Source of the DNA: Alistipes finegoldii DSM 17242
GTDB taxonomy: Bacteria; Bacteroidota; Bacteroidia; Bacteroidales; Rikenellaceae
Assembly: GCF_000265365.1 (NCBI RefSeq)
Contig: NC_018011.1
Location: 744,001-808,000 of the forward strand
DNA length: 64,000 nt
Direction: 5' to 3'
The notes beneath the pieces were generated by a model. That model was not told where the DNA came from. It ran no database searches and saw only the letters and a program-made list of their open reading frames with translations. Both the position numbers and the translations under genes were made by a program. Position 1 is the first letter of the stretch, and each line of letters starts with the position of its first letter. Positions 33,337 to 41,658 of the stretch are shown one piece after another.

Positions 33337-34242
33337 ATGAAAAGAGACCTTATTTATCTGGCCCTGATCGTCGCCGCAATCACGGCGGTAAAGGTTACGG
33401 CACGAACGACACCGGAAACGCCGGCGGAGATCCGGCCCCTGCGTATCGAAGCGGGATTCACCAAGACTGTACACATCCTCTTCCCGTCGCCCGTCACGTA
33501 TATCGACATCGGCTCGATGGACATCATAGCAGGCAAGGCCGACGGGGCCGAAAACGTCGTGCGGGTGAAGGCGGCCGTGCGGAATTTCGCAGCAGAAACA
33601 AACCTGACGGTCATCACCGAAGACGGCGGATTTTTCACGTTCGATGTCCACTATGCCGAGAACCCGGTTGTCTCGACCCTCAATCTTACAGTGCAGGAAC
33701 CGCAGACGGAAGGTGTGAAGAAACCGGCTGCCGCGGGCTATCCGCAGCCGACGGCCCCAGCATCCGAAGGCCGGGTGCTGCTGCGCGAGGTAGGCCGAGA
33801 GAAGCCCGCGACCATAAAACGCATGTTGAGCGACATATACCGGCAGAACCGTACGGACGTAAAGGGCATTCGCACGAAGAAGTACGGCATCGGGGTCGAG
33901 GTGCTGGGAATTTACGTCTCCAACGATGTCGTTTACATACATACTTGTATGTATAACGACACGAATATCTCTTTCGAAGTGGATGCACGACAGTTTATCG
34001 TAGCCGACAAGAAGCTCGCAAAGCGTACGGCACAGCAGCAGACACCGCTCGAAATCCTGCGCGTATGCAACGATCCGGCCGTTGTAAGGGGACATCAGCG
34101 TCAGCGGACGGTATTCGCGCTGCCCAAACTGACGATCTCCGACGACAAAGTGCTTTTGCTGGAAATCGTCGAGAAAAACGGAGCCCGCCATCAGACAGTG
34201 GAGATACCCGCAGGGGAATTGTTGGATGCGAAACTCCTGTAA
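33337..34242 (+). CDS. traN: Conjugation protein TraN (DUF4138, VirB9-like)
   Basis: 301 residues with a signal peptide (MKRDLIYLALIVAAITAVKVTA) and a beta-rich domain (GFTKTVHILFPSPVTYIDIGS...; ATIKRMLSDIYRQNRTDVKGI) of DUF4138/TraN, the VirB9-like outer part of the channel. It is the last recognisable transfer gene in this window: traO, traP and traQ, which normally follow, are absent before the element junction at 34.4 kb. Confidence 0.9.
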   Translation: MKRDLIYLALIVAAITAVKVTARTTPETPAEIRPLRIEAGFTKTVHILFPSPVTYIDIGSMDIIAGKADGAENVVRVKAAVRNFAAETNLTVITEDGGFFTFDVHYAENPVVSTLNLTVQEPQTEGVKKPAAAGYPQPTAPASEGRVLLREVGREKPATIKRMLSDIYRQNRTDVKGIRTKKYGIGVEVLGIYVSNDVVYIHTCMYNDTNISFEVDARQFIVADKKLAKRTAQQQTPLEILRVCNDPAVVRGHQRQRTVFALPKLTISDDKVLLLEIVEKNGARHQTVEIPAGELLDAKLL

Positions 34243-34278
34243 AGAGACAGGCGGTCGAACCCGATGCGGAAGTTTTTA

Positions 34279-34374
34279 TGCAGCAGTGGGAATGTTTCGA
34301 ATCCGTGCGGCGATCTTACAGGAGCACTTTGCAAGAGGATATTCAGACGTGGTTCCGCACGCTGCGGCTCTGAA
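34279..34374 (+). CDS. Possible remnant or small ORF after traN
   Basis: An ATG at 34279 opens 31 codons (MQQWECFESVRRSYRSTLQE... TLRL) ending at TGA. The same frame is open further upstream across the traN stop. It could be a shuffled fragment of a transfer gene or a spurious frame. The rest of 34243-34690 contains a terminator, the att-like site and a repeat, described separately. Confidence 0.25.
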
Positions 34375-34397
34375 AGGCTGTTCGTTTCCGAACAATC

Positions 34398-34437
34398 AGA
34401 CACCCCGGTACGGTTTTCAGACCGTACCGGGGTGTCT
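34398..34437. terminator. Strong bidirectional hairpin terminator
   Basis: A perfect 17-bp stem (AGACACCCCGGTACGGT and complement) with a 6-nt loop, directly downstream (minus direction) of the relic 3' end of a DUF2795-like gene at 34458-34481. It looks like the original terminator of that gene, and may also end the tra operon. Confidence 0.85.
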
Positions 34438-34457
34438 TTCATGCAGCTTGAGGAAAC

Positions 34458-34481
34458 TCAATATTCATCTTCGTTGAAGAA
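34458..34481 (-). repeat. Left attachment site: relic 3' end of a DUF2795-type gene
   Basis: On the minus strand this reads FFNEDEY-stop, like the end FFNEEEY-stop of the intact DUF2795 gene (56860-56883). The match is 20 of 22 nt at 34460-34481 against 56862-56883. The two sites bound the block holding both integrase genes of this orientation, as left and right ends of an integration at the gene's 3' end. Confidence 0.7.
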
Positions 34482-34533
34482 ATTTATCCGTATTGATTAT
34501 CAATATATTATATCATAACCAATGAAATTTGCG

Positions 34534-34545
34534 CAAACAAACCGC
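34534..34545 (+). repeat. CAAACAAACCGC repeat, copy 1
   Basis: First of three perfect copies (others 39900-39911 and 56746-56757), each followed after 5-6 nt by a TCTGAGAC/TCTGAAGC/TTTGAGGC-like stretch. They appear to mark ends of related elements; likely integrase arm-type or core-flanking sites. Confidence 0.6.
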
Positions 34546-34690
34546 ACCGTCTGAGACGGTCTGAGGCGATGGGAGGAAAGACGGAACACACAAATTGTGT
34601 AGATAAATTAATAGCAAGGTCTGATAAAATAGTAATAATGTTAATTACCATTAAGTAATTATCGATGCATAACACTTCAAAATGCTATCA

Positions 34691-36601
34691 TCACATTGAC
34701 GCTAATATTTCATTTCGCTTTTGTACAAAAGGTTCGTAGAAATTTTTTCCTAGTAGTCTAAACACAATATCATAATCGTTATGTGCGGTCACAGCGTGTT
34801 TTTTGGTATTTACTTCAAAGTCATATATTTTCTGTAATGCCTCGTCCAATGACGCATAATAAAAATTATTATAGTTTTGCATTCTCTTATTGGGTTTGAA
34901 TGGGGGGAGAATATTTCCATTTAGTTTACCTTCCATAAGCACGCACTTGCAATTGCACTTTGTCAAATGGGCTGCTCCATTTTTATCCTTATACACCCAA
35001 ATATTATCATCCAATTGAATTTGATACTTCGCGAAATACGACTTGTCTGCCGTTTCGTAACGTATTTCAACTATATTATTTCGTCCTATCAGAATACGGC
35101 ATCTCTTATTAAGATTTTCTATCTGACTATATAAGCCTTTAATCGCCTCTTCAACAGCAACGAGTTCATTACGATACACTTGAGCCTCTTCTTCATAATG
35201 AGACAATGGGTGTATTAATGGATGCAGGTACGACTTTATAGTCATAATTTTGACCATATCTTCACCTGTTTTAACAAACAAATCAATCAATGCCCCAATG
35301 TGTTTCGTTAGCTTATAACCAGGAATTAGTGAATAGTCATCACTCATAAATAATTCTTTTGGTAAATACTTCTCGCTAATCAATTCCTCTAACGCTTTTC
35401 TGAAATAATTGGCGGCAGCAGGTAAATCAACGGGGCGTTGACCATGCAGATATTCTTTAGCTCTATTGTATGCAGATGTTCCCACTGTCATAATAGGGAC
35501 AAAAAATGATAGGCCATTATCAGTTTTTGGTAGAGAATATAGGTTAATAAATTTCCATCTGTTCCCATGGTGATTAGTAAGGAAATTCCTAGCTAGGCAA
35601 TACCATGACCGATCATACGTTGCCATAATAATCTGGAAATCCTTAAACTCATGTTCCAATATATCCAATATGGCCCATCTATTCGATGAGTCAATACCTA
35701 TAAAAATATCATCCAAGAACATCAAATGCAATTCCTTGCCAGGATTTGCCTTCAGAGCTGCTAGATAAAGACAAATAGCGATTGCAGATAGTCTTGCTTC
35801 GTTCAGCCCTTCCGTAAAACCTTTGATTGAAGAACTTCCAATTGAAATTTTTAATCTTAGGTCTTGTTCTATTTTCCATGCACCTTTCCCTTTAGTCCCG
35901 TAATCAAAAGACATAGATTTTAAGTCATAATCTATATGTAGCGCAAAATTGTTAAAATAATGTACCAAATAATTGTTTACCTCTTTAAACAAACTATCCA
36001 AGACAGACCTTAAGACCTTTTCAAATTTAACAAGTTTTTGGAGTCCTCGTTGATGTCTTACTTCATTGCGATTATATACATTGAATATATCTTGCTTGAT
36101 TTGTTTCCATTCCAACGCTAAAGAACTATTTAATCCTTGGGCTGAGGCAACATGATCTTTTAATAGATGTTCAATAAAGAAATTAAACAGATTAGGGTTG
36201 TCATCTTCATACAAGTATACTTTCAGTAGGTCTTTGTAATTTAGAAAACCTTTTGTCAATGCTAATGACTTCAGAAATGCAGTACCTGCCACACTTGTAT
36301 TGTCAACACCTTCTGCGTATCTATATTTCACAATATTATCAACTTCTCCCGTTATATCATTGTAATCACCTATGGTTAGAATTACTTCACCGGCAACTCC
36401 AGCAGGTTTATAACGGTTGGTAGTATAACTTACATGTGAATAGAAACTCTGAATAAAATCATTCAACGACTTATATAATGACGTCTTTCCACTACCATTT
36501 TCACCATACAATAGTACATTCTCTCCTTTCTCCATTGAGAATGTCAATCGGTCATAGTAAGCTCGTGAATTTTCTATCTCAATTTTTGTAATCTTTTTCA
36601 T
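34691..36601 (-). CDS. SMC/RecF-like ATPase paired with a double-DUF262 protein
   Basis: 636 residues. Walker A GENGSGKTS (33-41), a signature-like helix FTEGLNEARLSAIAICLYLA, Walker B LHLMFLDDIFIGIDSSNR near 290-300 and a conserved strand IIMATYDRSW: an ABC-type head of the SMC/RecF/AAA_13 class, with a coiled-coil stretch (VYRNELVAVEEAIKGLYSQI). The C-terminal ~130 residues (cysteines in KCNCKCVL) match nothing I know. Its ATG overlaps the stop of the upstream DUF262 gene by 4 nt, so the two are co-translated. ATPase plus DUF262 is a recurring plan in phage defence, which I infer here; the substrate is unknown. Confidence 0.8.
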   Translation of the reverse strand: MKKITKIEIENSRAYYDRLTFSMEKGENVLLYGENGSGKTSLYKSLNDFIQSFYSHVSYTTNRYKPAGVAGEVILTIGDYNDITGEVDNIVKYRYAEGVDNTSVAGTAFLKSLALTKGFLNYKDLLKVYLYEDDNPNLFNFFIEHLLKDHVASAQGLNSSLALEWKQIKQDIFNVYNRNEVRHQRGLQKLVKFEKVLRSVLDSLFKEVNNYLVHYFNNFALHIDYDLKSMSFDYGTKGKGAWKIEQDLRLKISIGSSSIKGFTEGLNEARLSAIAICLYLAALKANPGKELHLMFLDDIFIGIDSSNRWAILDILEHEFKDFQIIMATYDRSWYCLARNFLTNHHGNRWKFINLYSLPKTDNGLSFFVPIMTVGTSAYNRAKEYLHGQRPVDLPAAANYFRKALEELISEKYLPKELFMSDDYSLIPGYKLTKHIGALIDLFVKTGEDMVKIMTIKSYLHPLIHPLSHYEEEAQVYRNELVAVEEAIKGLYSQIENLNKRCRILIGRNNIVEIRYETADKSYFAKYQIQLDDNIWVYKDKNGAAHLTKCNCKCVLMEGKLNGNILPPFKPNKRMQNYNNFYYASLDEALQKIYDFEVNTKKHAVTAHNDYDIVFRLLGKNFYEPFVQKRNEILASM

Positions 36602-39486
36602 TTTTCTTCAAGAGAACCTTTTACACCTTTAGCTGCTATCAACTCTTCCATCAAACCACCACGTTCATGTATAATATGATTATATGACTTTGAAATGAAT
36701 TCTTCCTTGTTTTGGTCGGGTACATCTTCTAATGCCATAGCACTATTTATCAGCCTAACATTCTGATAATTAAATAACTTCTGATTGATAACTTCCTCGA
36801 CCATATAGTCTAGCACATTTACAAAAAAGCTACTCTGAATGTATTCAGGTGTTTTTGTATAATTCATCATTTTATCAAATACTTTCTGGATAGATAGAGG
36901 CACATATGGTATCATGATATCCTTTAGGCTCACCACAGAAACATTCCGACTACGAAAATCATATTCCCTATATACATAGCTACTTTGCAACATAGCAGCT
37001 ATATAACTCTGACAAAATCCTAAACGGTTAATATGACAACCATAATATGCTTCAACATTTTCAGGACGTTCATACCTTATTTGAATCTGATCTTTGATCT
37101 TATTATCACGTTTTACATAAAAATCCACTTCCGCTGAATTCTTGAGACTATCTCCGTCAAAAGCAATAAAATCCATAATATCACCAAGACGAATTTTTAC
37201 GACCTCTAAATCTTCGTTATTCTTATATTGCGTACGGAAATCATCCACCATCTTGATAAAATCTGTCCTCTTAATATCAGACGACATTGCCTTGAAAAGT
37301 TCTTTTGTTTTTACTATTATCTCCTTTTGTTTCTTGCAAAAATTTTCCCGGTCTAGTCCATTAAAAAAATACCACAGTGCATAAAAACTTTGTTGGGTAC
37401 GTCTATTGTTCTCTATTCCCAACAACATGTCGAGATTTTTGCTTAGTGTTTTTTCAGAACTATCACCTTCATCCGACAACAGCAATTTCAAATTACGAAC
37501 AAAAGTAAATTCCAAATCATTTACAGCAGCAACAAATGCATCTTTCTTTTTAGTATTTTCTAGAACTTTTGATATGTCTCCTTTTGAACGCAGGCGAATA
37601 GCAATACGTCCCCCTATCTTATAAATATCAAGCGGTCCATTTTCCGTTAGATCACATCCGTTCTGCTTAAGATAGTTAAAGTATGAAAGCACCGAATAAT
37701 TGTTTTCATTCTCCATGCGCGTACTTGTTTTACGCATAAAAAACCAACTTGCGTTATTTCGATACGACGACTTAATTGTATTAATCAAGTCTCTATCCAA
37801 GTACGAGTTCCACATTTCAAATGTATCGTCCTTAATCGGATATGGCTTGTTATTCAGACGAATAAATAAGTCTAAAGGTTCGAAATCGGGATTATTCTTT
37901 TCGTTTATTTCTATCACCCATAGGTCAAAGCTGGTAATTTTATCTTGTAAATCTTCATCTAATTGAGCAAAACATTTACCATTCAGATCTGTTAAAATAC
38001 TGTCTTTCAACAATAGGGCAAAGCCATCTTTATTCGATTTTACCATCTGCCCTTCTTCGTTTAGATATTTCCTGCCCAAAAAGGCCAAAATACTCAGAAT
38101 TCGCTGTTGGCCGTCTATAACCTCGCTTATGCCATCCTTGCTTTTAAATATAAAAATGGGGGGCAGTTTTATGCCTAATAATAGACTTTCAATAATTTCG
38201 GATGATTTTTTCCTATTGATTACCTCCTCTCGCTGGTAAGGAGGACGTACAAGAAAACGACTGCGAGCCATAAGCCGGCAGATGTCATCGATAGTATATG
38301 TAGTAGGTTCAGGTTTATTGATACGAAGCTCCTGATAGTTAGTTGTTCCACCGTGTTTAACCTGATTTAGTTCATAGTTCTTATGTTTAAATTGTTCATT
38401 GGTTTCAATATATAGATTTTTATTGATGCCATAAACCTTTTCAATATAACAGGCCATTACGTTATATCTGTCAATAATCTGCTGTGAGAATGAACTTCTC
38501 ACCATCGCAAAAGCACGTAAGTTATTTAAAATGTGCTTGGAAAACTCTGTTAATTCAGTTGAGTTCTTTTTAGGTAATTGTATGGCATTGTCTTCCAATA
38601 TGGAAAATGCCCAAAATAGAACTTCAGACATAAGTCTATTATATGGCATTTCCTTATTGTCTACGGCCATTCGTATCTCATCAAGAATATCAAGTTTCTT
38701 CTTGAATGAAACGAACAAGTCTTCAAACTGATCAGATCTTATCTGCGAGGACAATAAATCATAGTACTTATCGGTAATCTTTTGCTTGGCCTTTGAATAG
38801 TATTTGATAGGTATCTTATGGATAACGAGTAACTGACGTATCTTCTGAAGTAACACCTCCACTTTTTTGTCTTCATACTTAAAGAGCCTGTCAAATTGTT
38901 CGTGCAATTTCAGATCCTTTAACTTCTCCTTAAAGAAGAGATTCAGATCATCATCAAAATAAATAGCTTTATCTATCTCAAGATTTTTTAATGGAGTAAT
39001 ACCTGAATTGTAACGTTTAAATATCTCTTGTTTAACGGAATCTTCATCCAATTGTGTCAACCCATCATACGAGGCAAAACTGAACTCAATCACACGCAAC
39101 TTAGTATCAAGAAAATCGTTCTTGAGCTGCTCTGGCAATGAACCGAACGTCTTCTTGTCAATATTCAACACGTCTAGCTTCTTTAGACCAGCTTTACTTA
39201 AACGGAGTTCGCCATTTAAGAATTTTAAAATGGTTTCGTAGCGTTGTCTTCCATCTATGATTTCTGCACCTTTTTTATTGCGAAAGAAAATGAGTGGCGG
39301 AATCTCTGTACCGATCAGAATACTTTCCAAAAAGTATGTAGCCTTCTCTCCATCCCACACATAATTACGCTGGTAAGGTGGAGCATACTGCGTTTTTTTT
39401 ACTTTATCTTCATTGAATAGACTATCTATCGTAACTACTTTAGAGTCTTTTGCCAGCCTGTTTACAAATATTTCCGTTAAGTTCAT
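36598..39486 (-). CDS. Protein with two DUF262 domains, putative nuclease/sensor
   Basis: 962 residues with two separate DUF262 (ParB/Srx-fold, GmrS-like) domains. The first has PPYQRNYVW (36-44) and IIDGRQR (76-82); the second has PPYQREEV near 414 and VIDGQQR near 455. DUF262 of GmrSD and SspE hydrolyses nucleotides and couples to a DUF1524 HNH nuclease; no DUF1524 HNH motif is seen here. The last ~340 residues are unassigned; SLKDIMIPYVPLSIQKVFDKM loosely recalls the HsdS conserved region. AT-rich relative to the tra genes. Co-translated with the downstream ATPase. Confidence 0.8.
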   Translation of the reverse strand: MNLTEIFVNRLAKDSKVVTIDSLFNEDKVKKTQYAPPYQRNYVWDGEKATYFLESILIGTEIPPLIFFRNKKGAEIIDGRQRYETILKFLNGELRLSKAGLKKLDVLNIDKKTFGSLPEQLKNDFLDTKLRVIEFSFASYDGLTQLDEDSVKQEIFKRYNSGITPLKNLEIDKAIYFDDDLNLFFKEKLKDLKLHEQFDRLFKYEDKKVEVLLQKIRQLLVIHKIPIKYYSKAKQKITDKYYDLLSSQIRSDQFEDLFVSFKKKLDILDEIRMAVDNKEMPYNRLMSEVLFWAFSILEDNAIQLPKKNSTELTEFSKHILNNLRAFAMVRSSFSQQIIDRYNVMACYIEKVYGINKNLYIETNEQFKHKNYELNQVKHGGTTNYQELRINKPEPTTYTIDDICRLMARSRFLVRPPYQREEVINRKKSSEIIESLLLGIKLPPIFIFKSKDGISEVIDGQQRILSILAFLGRKYLNEEGQMVKSNKDGFALLLKDSILTDLNGKCFAQLDEDLQDKITSFDLWVIEINEKNNPDFEPLDLFIRLNNKPYPIKDDTFEMWNSYLDRDLINTIKSSYRNNASWFFMRKTSTRMENENNYSVLSYFNYLKQNGCDLTENGPLDIYKIGGRIAIRLRSKGDISKVLENTKKKDAFVAAVNDLEFTFVRNLKLLLSDEGDSSEKTLSKNLDMLLGIENNRRTQQSFYALWYFFNGLDRENFCKKQKEIIVKTKELFKAMSSDIKRTDFIKMVDDFRTQYKNNEDLEVVKIRLGDIMDFIAFDGDSLKNSAEVDFYVKRDNKIKDQIQIRYERPENVEAYYGCHINRLGFCQSYIAAMLQSSYVYREYDFRSRNVSVVSLKDIMIPYVPLSIQKVFDKMMNYTKTPEYIQSSFFVNVLDYMVEEVINQKLFNYQNVRLINSAMALEDVPDQNKEEFISKSYNHIIHERGGLMEELIAAKGVKGSLEEK

Positions 39487-39579
39487 ATTCTCTTTTTCTA
39501 TAAATTAATACGTCTAGTAAATGCAAAAACAGTAGTTAAACCCCTGATTGTTACTCAATATAATATGCATTTACTTAAT

Positions 39580-39750
39580 CTATTATTTTCGGTTCAGGAT
39601 CCCAATAGGACAAAGATATTCATATGCTTCGTGCCACTTGGCTATTTCTAGAATGCTCAAACTTAACGAGATGCATTTGGGACGGATTGATCTCGTTCCT
39701 AATATGCTATCAATAGCGCTCCAAAGAAAATAACGTACCTTTCGTCCCAT
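39580..39750 (-). pseudogene. Decayed integrase N-terminus
   Basis: Read on the minus strand from the ATG at 39750 this aligns at nucleotide level with the start of the integrase at 56627: ATGGGACGA, then CTTTGG..CGCTAT, GCATAT, GAGATC.ATCC and TATGAA.ATCTTTGTCC in the same order over about 170 nt. Frameshifts make the encoded protein (MGRKVRYFLWS...) unlike an integrase. Everything after about codon 58 is gone. It is the relic of the element carrying the ATPase/DUF262 pair. Confidence 0.75.
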
Positions 39751-39759
39751 ACTGAAAAA

Positions 39760-39935
39760 ATGTTTAAAATTTAACAACAGGGGTCCTATACTCACGAACT
39801 CTTGTAAAGGTATGAAATTTGTCGAAACAAATCCTGGTTTCCTTAAAAAAATATTTTTGAGATCTAACCCTCGATTTTGAGAAAAAAACGTAATTTATCC
39901 AAACAAACCGCAACATCTGAAGCGGACTGGGCAAT
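39760..39935. repeat. Integrase upstream region, decayed copy
   Basis: Collinear with 56640-56780: shared blocks ACTCACxAAC, TCTTGTAAAGGTA or CTCTGTAAAGGTA, CAAATCC, AAAACGTA and TTATCCAAACAAACCGC (perfect CAAACAAACCGC at 39900-39911). It marks a boundary between two related elements. From here to 40139 the sequence is AT-rich with no gene. Confidence 0.7.
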
Positions 39936-40139
39936 GGAAGGCAATAGTGGATAAACAAATACTTTTGTATTCAATTAGGCAATTATAGTATATATTAGAA
40001 GTCTCATATAATTCTAGGCTATATTTAATATAACTTTTGGGCTGAGTAGTACTCTATATTTCTGTAATTATCAGTATATAAAATAGCAATGGCAATATGA
40101 CACAATAAAGTTCTCGCAAAAATTAAATATCACATAATA

Positions 40140-41057
40140 TTAAATATTCAGAGTAGGTACCAAATATTGAGGATAATCATTTAAATGAGACTTCCAACAG
40201 CAAATAGTTTTTTGATTCTGTTGATGGGCTAATTGCGACAAAAATGATTTAACTGCTCTCTCTTGATTCCGAGTAACCCATGGGTCTAGAACTATTTCAT
40301 CAATCAAATCATACCAATTGTCTATTTTTCTTCCAATTATATTATCTTGATGCCTAGAACAAAATTCGCTATCAACTTGCATAATAAGTCGAACTTCTTG
40401 TTCTTGTTGATATGGCATCCTTTTTTGCAAAAGAAACAAAACCTGTTGTAAACCGGTTTGGTCCATTAACTGAGTAGGATTTGTTATCGTAAACTTTTCA
40501 ATAGCTTCACTATCAAGATATTCTACTTTACCGATAAAGTATGTCATTATATTGAATGTGTTTTCCACAAGATTGTTTAAAGAATAAAACATTGCCCCCA
40601 AAAGTTTCCGTGGTGTAGATCTCACTTTCACCCAAATCTCGCCATTGTCATCATCGTTTATATTGTCATAGCAGCTGTTGGTATGTTGTTTATTAACTTG
40701 CCATTGTAATGACGATTCTTCGATAATAGTCCAGCATTGGGCATAATATTGATCCGCAAGGTTTGATATTTCAATATCCATGTCACTTTTTATACTATGG
40801 ACTCTATCACACTTAAAGATGAATTGCTCAAACTTATCTTGCCATAAACATGGACGTACCAATATCCATTCATGCATAGGTTCGGAATAAAACTGTTGTA
40901 AATATTCCCATTTCATATAACGATATATAGGAGTATCTATATCAATATTAATAGAGTTAACCCATATCTCCTTCTCTTTTCCATCGGCAGAAGATACAGG
41001 ATTGCCACCTGATTCTATAATATATCTATGTCTTTCGTTTGCATCAAATGGATTCAT
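40140..41057 (-). CDS. DUF2971-like protein
   Basis: 305 residues from the ATG at 41057 (MNPFDANERHRYIIES); 14 upstream codons are skipped. The region IYRYMKWEYLQQFYSEPMHEWILVRPCLWQDKFEQF matches the start of DUF2971 proteins (Y+Y, then a 'region lost ... DPxE'-like stretch), which are common in defence islands and prophages; their activity is unknown. It is a single gene near the left end of the right-hand element, opposite in direction to the HTH/hsd genes. AT-rich. Confidence 0.6.
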   Translation of the reverse strand: MNPFDANERHRYIIESGGNPVSSADGKEKEIWVNSINIDIDTPIYRYMKWEYLQQFYSEPMHEWILVRPCLWQDKFEQFIFKCDRVHSIKSDMDIEISNLADQYYAQCWTIIEESSLQWQVNKQHTNSCYDNINDDDNGEIWVKVRSTPRKLLGAMFYSLNNLVENTFNIMTYFIGKVEYLDSEAIEKFTITNPTQLMDQTGLQQVLFLLQKRMPYQQEQEVRLIMQVDSEFCSRHQDNIIGRKIDNWYDLIDEIVLDPWVTRNQERAVKSFLSQLAHQQNQKTICCWKSHLNDYPQYLVPTLNI

Positions 41058-41449
41058 GTTTTTTATTCTCCAATATTGAATTAATGTTCTTATTATCAAT
41101 AATATAATGACGAGACTTCATGAATTGACATCGTAGAGTTCCCGTAAAATTATGGAAACTTGATTGTCTTTATTACAATCTAAGATTCTTTAATACAGGA
41201 AAGGATGTAGCTATTCGAAATAATAGAACATTCTTTTAATTTAATTTCATTTCTCTTCGCATCTGCTTCACGTTCATCACCGGTATACAACTTATTTGAC
41301 AGTTGTGAAAATTCTGTGTTATATTGTGGATTTGCAAGGATTTCCTCTTGTATATTATTGTATAAGTTTATTAGATTACAAAGATAGTGAAACCAATCGG
41401 CACATCGAATATAATTCGCTATATTTGCGCTATTCAATCAAGGCATAAT
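41058..41449. other. AT-rich intergenic region
   Basis: About 390 nt between divergent genes. A minus-strand open frame (41180-41437) starts at TTG inside the promoter of the HTH gene and has no ATG; it may be a decayed gene end, but I do not call it. Confidence 0.5.
41420..41427 (+). promoter_or_regulatory. -7 box of the HTH gene
   Basis: TATATTTG lies 22 nt before the ATG at 41450 and fits the Bacteroidetes TAnnTTTG consensus. Confidence 0.55.
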
Positions 41450-41653
41450 ATGAAATTAAATAGGATAAAAGCCGTTCTGGCAGAGAAAGGTATCTCTCAG
41501 ACATGGCTGGCAAAGCAGCTTAACAAGAGTTTCAGTATGGTTAATGCCTATGCCTGCAATAGGATCCAACCAAACCTTGAGACCCTTCAGCAAATAGCTG
41601 TCATCCTGCAAGTTGACTTGAAAGACCTAATCACAGACAAAGAAGAACGATAG
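41450..41653 (+). CDS. Small XRE-type helix-turn-helix regulator
   Basis: 67 residues from the ATG at 41450: MKLNRIKAVLAEKGISQTWLAKQLNKSFSMVNAY..., a classic HTH_3/Cro-C1 domain filling almost the whole protein. Such small HTH proteins precede type I restriction-modification operons in Bacteroidetes, and this one lies before hsdM with only an IS110 element between. It may act as a controller of hsd expression (inference). The 21 upstream codons in the frame run through the promoter and are ignored. Confidence 0.8.
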   Translation: MKLNRIKAVLAEKGISQTWLAKQLNKSFSMVNAYACNRIQPNLETLQQIAVILQVDLKDLITDKEER

Positions 41654-41658
41654 TAGAA

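Noticed and set aside
36598..39486. GmrSD-type enzyme
   Set aside because: Two DUF262 domains are seen but no DUF1524 HNH motif could be found in either gene of the pair.
41180..41437. Minus-strand 85-codon open frame
   Set aside because: No ATG, TTG start lies within the promoter of the HTH gene, and no family resemblance; at most a decayed gene end.
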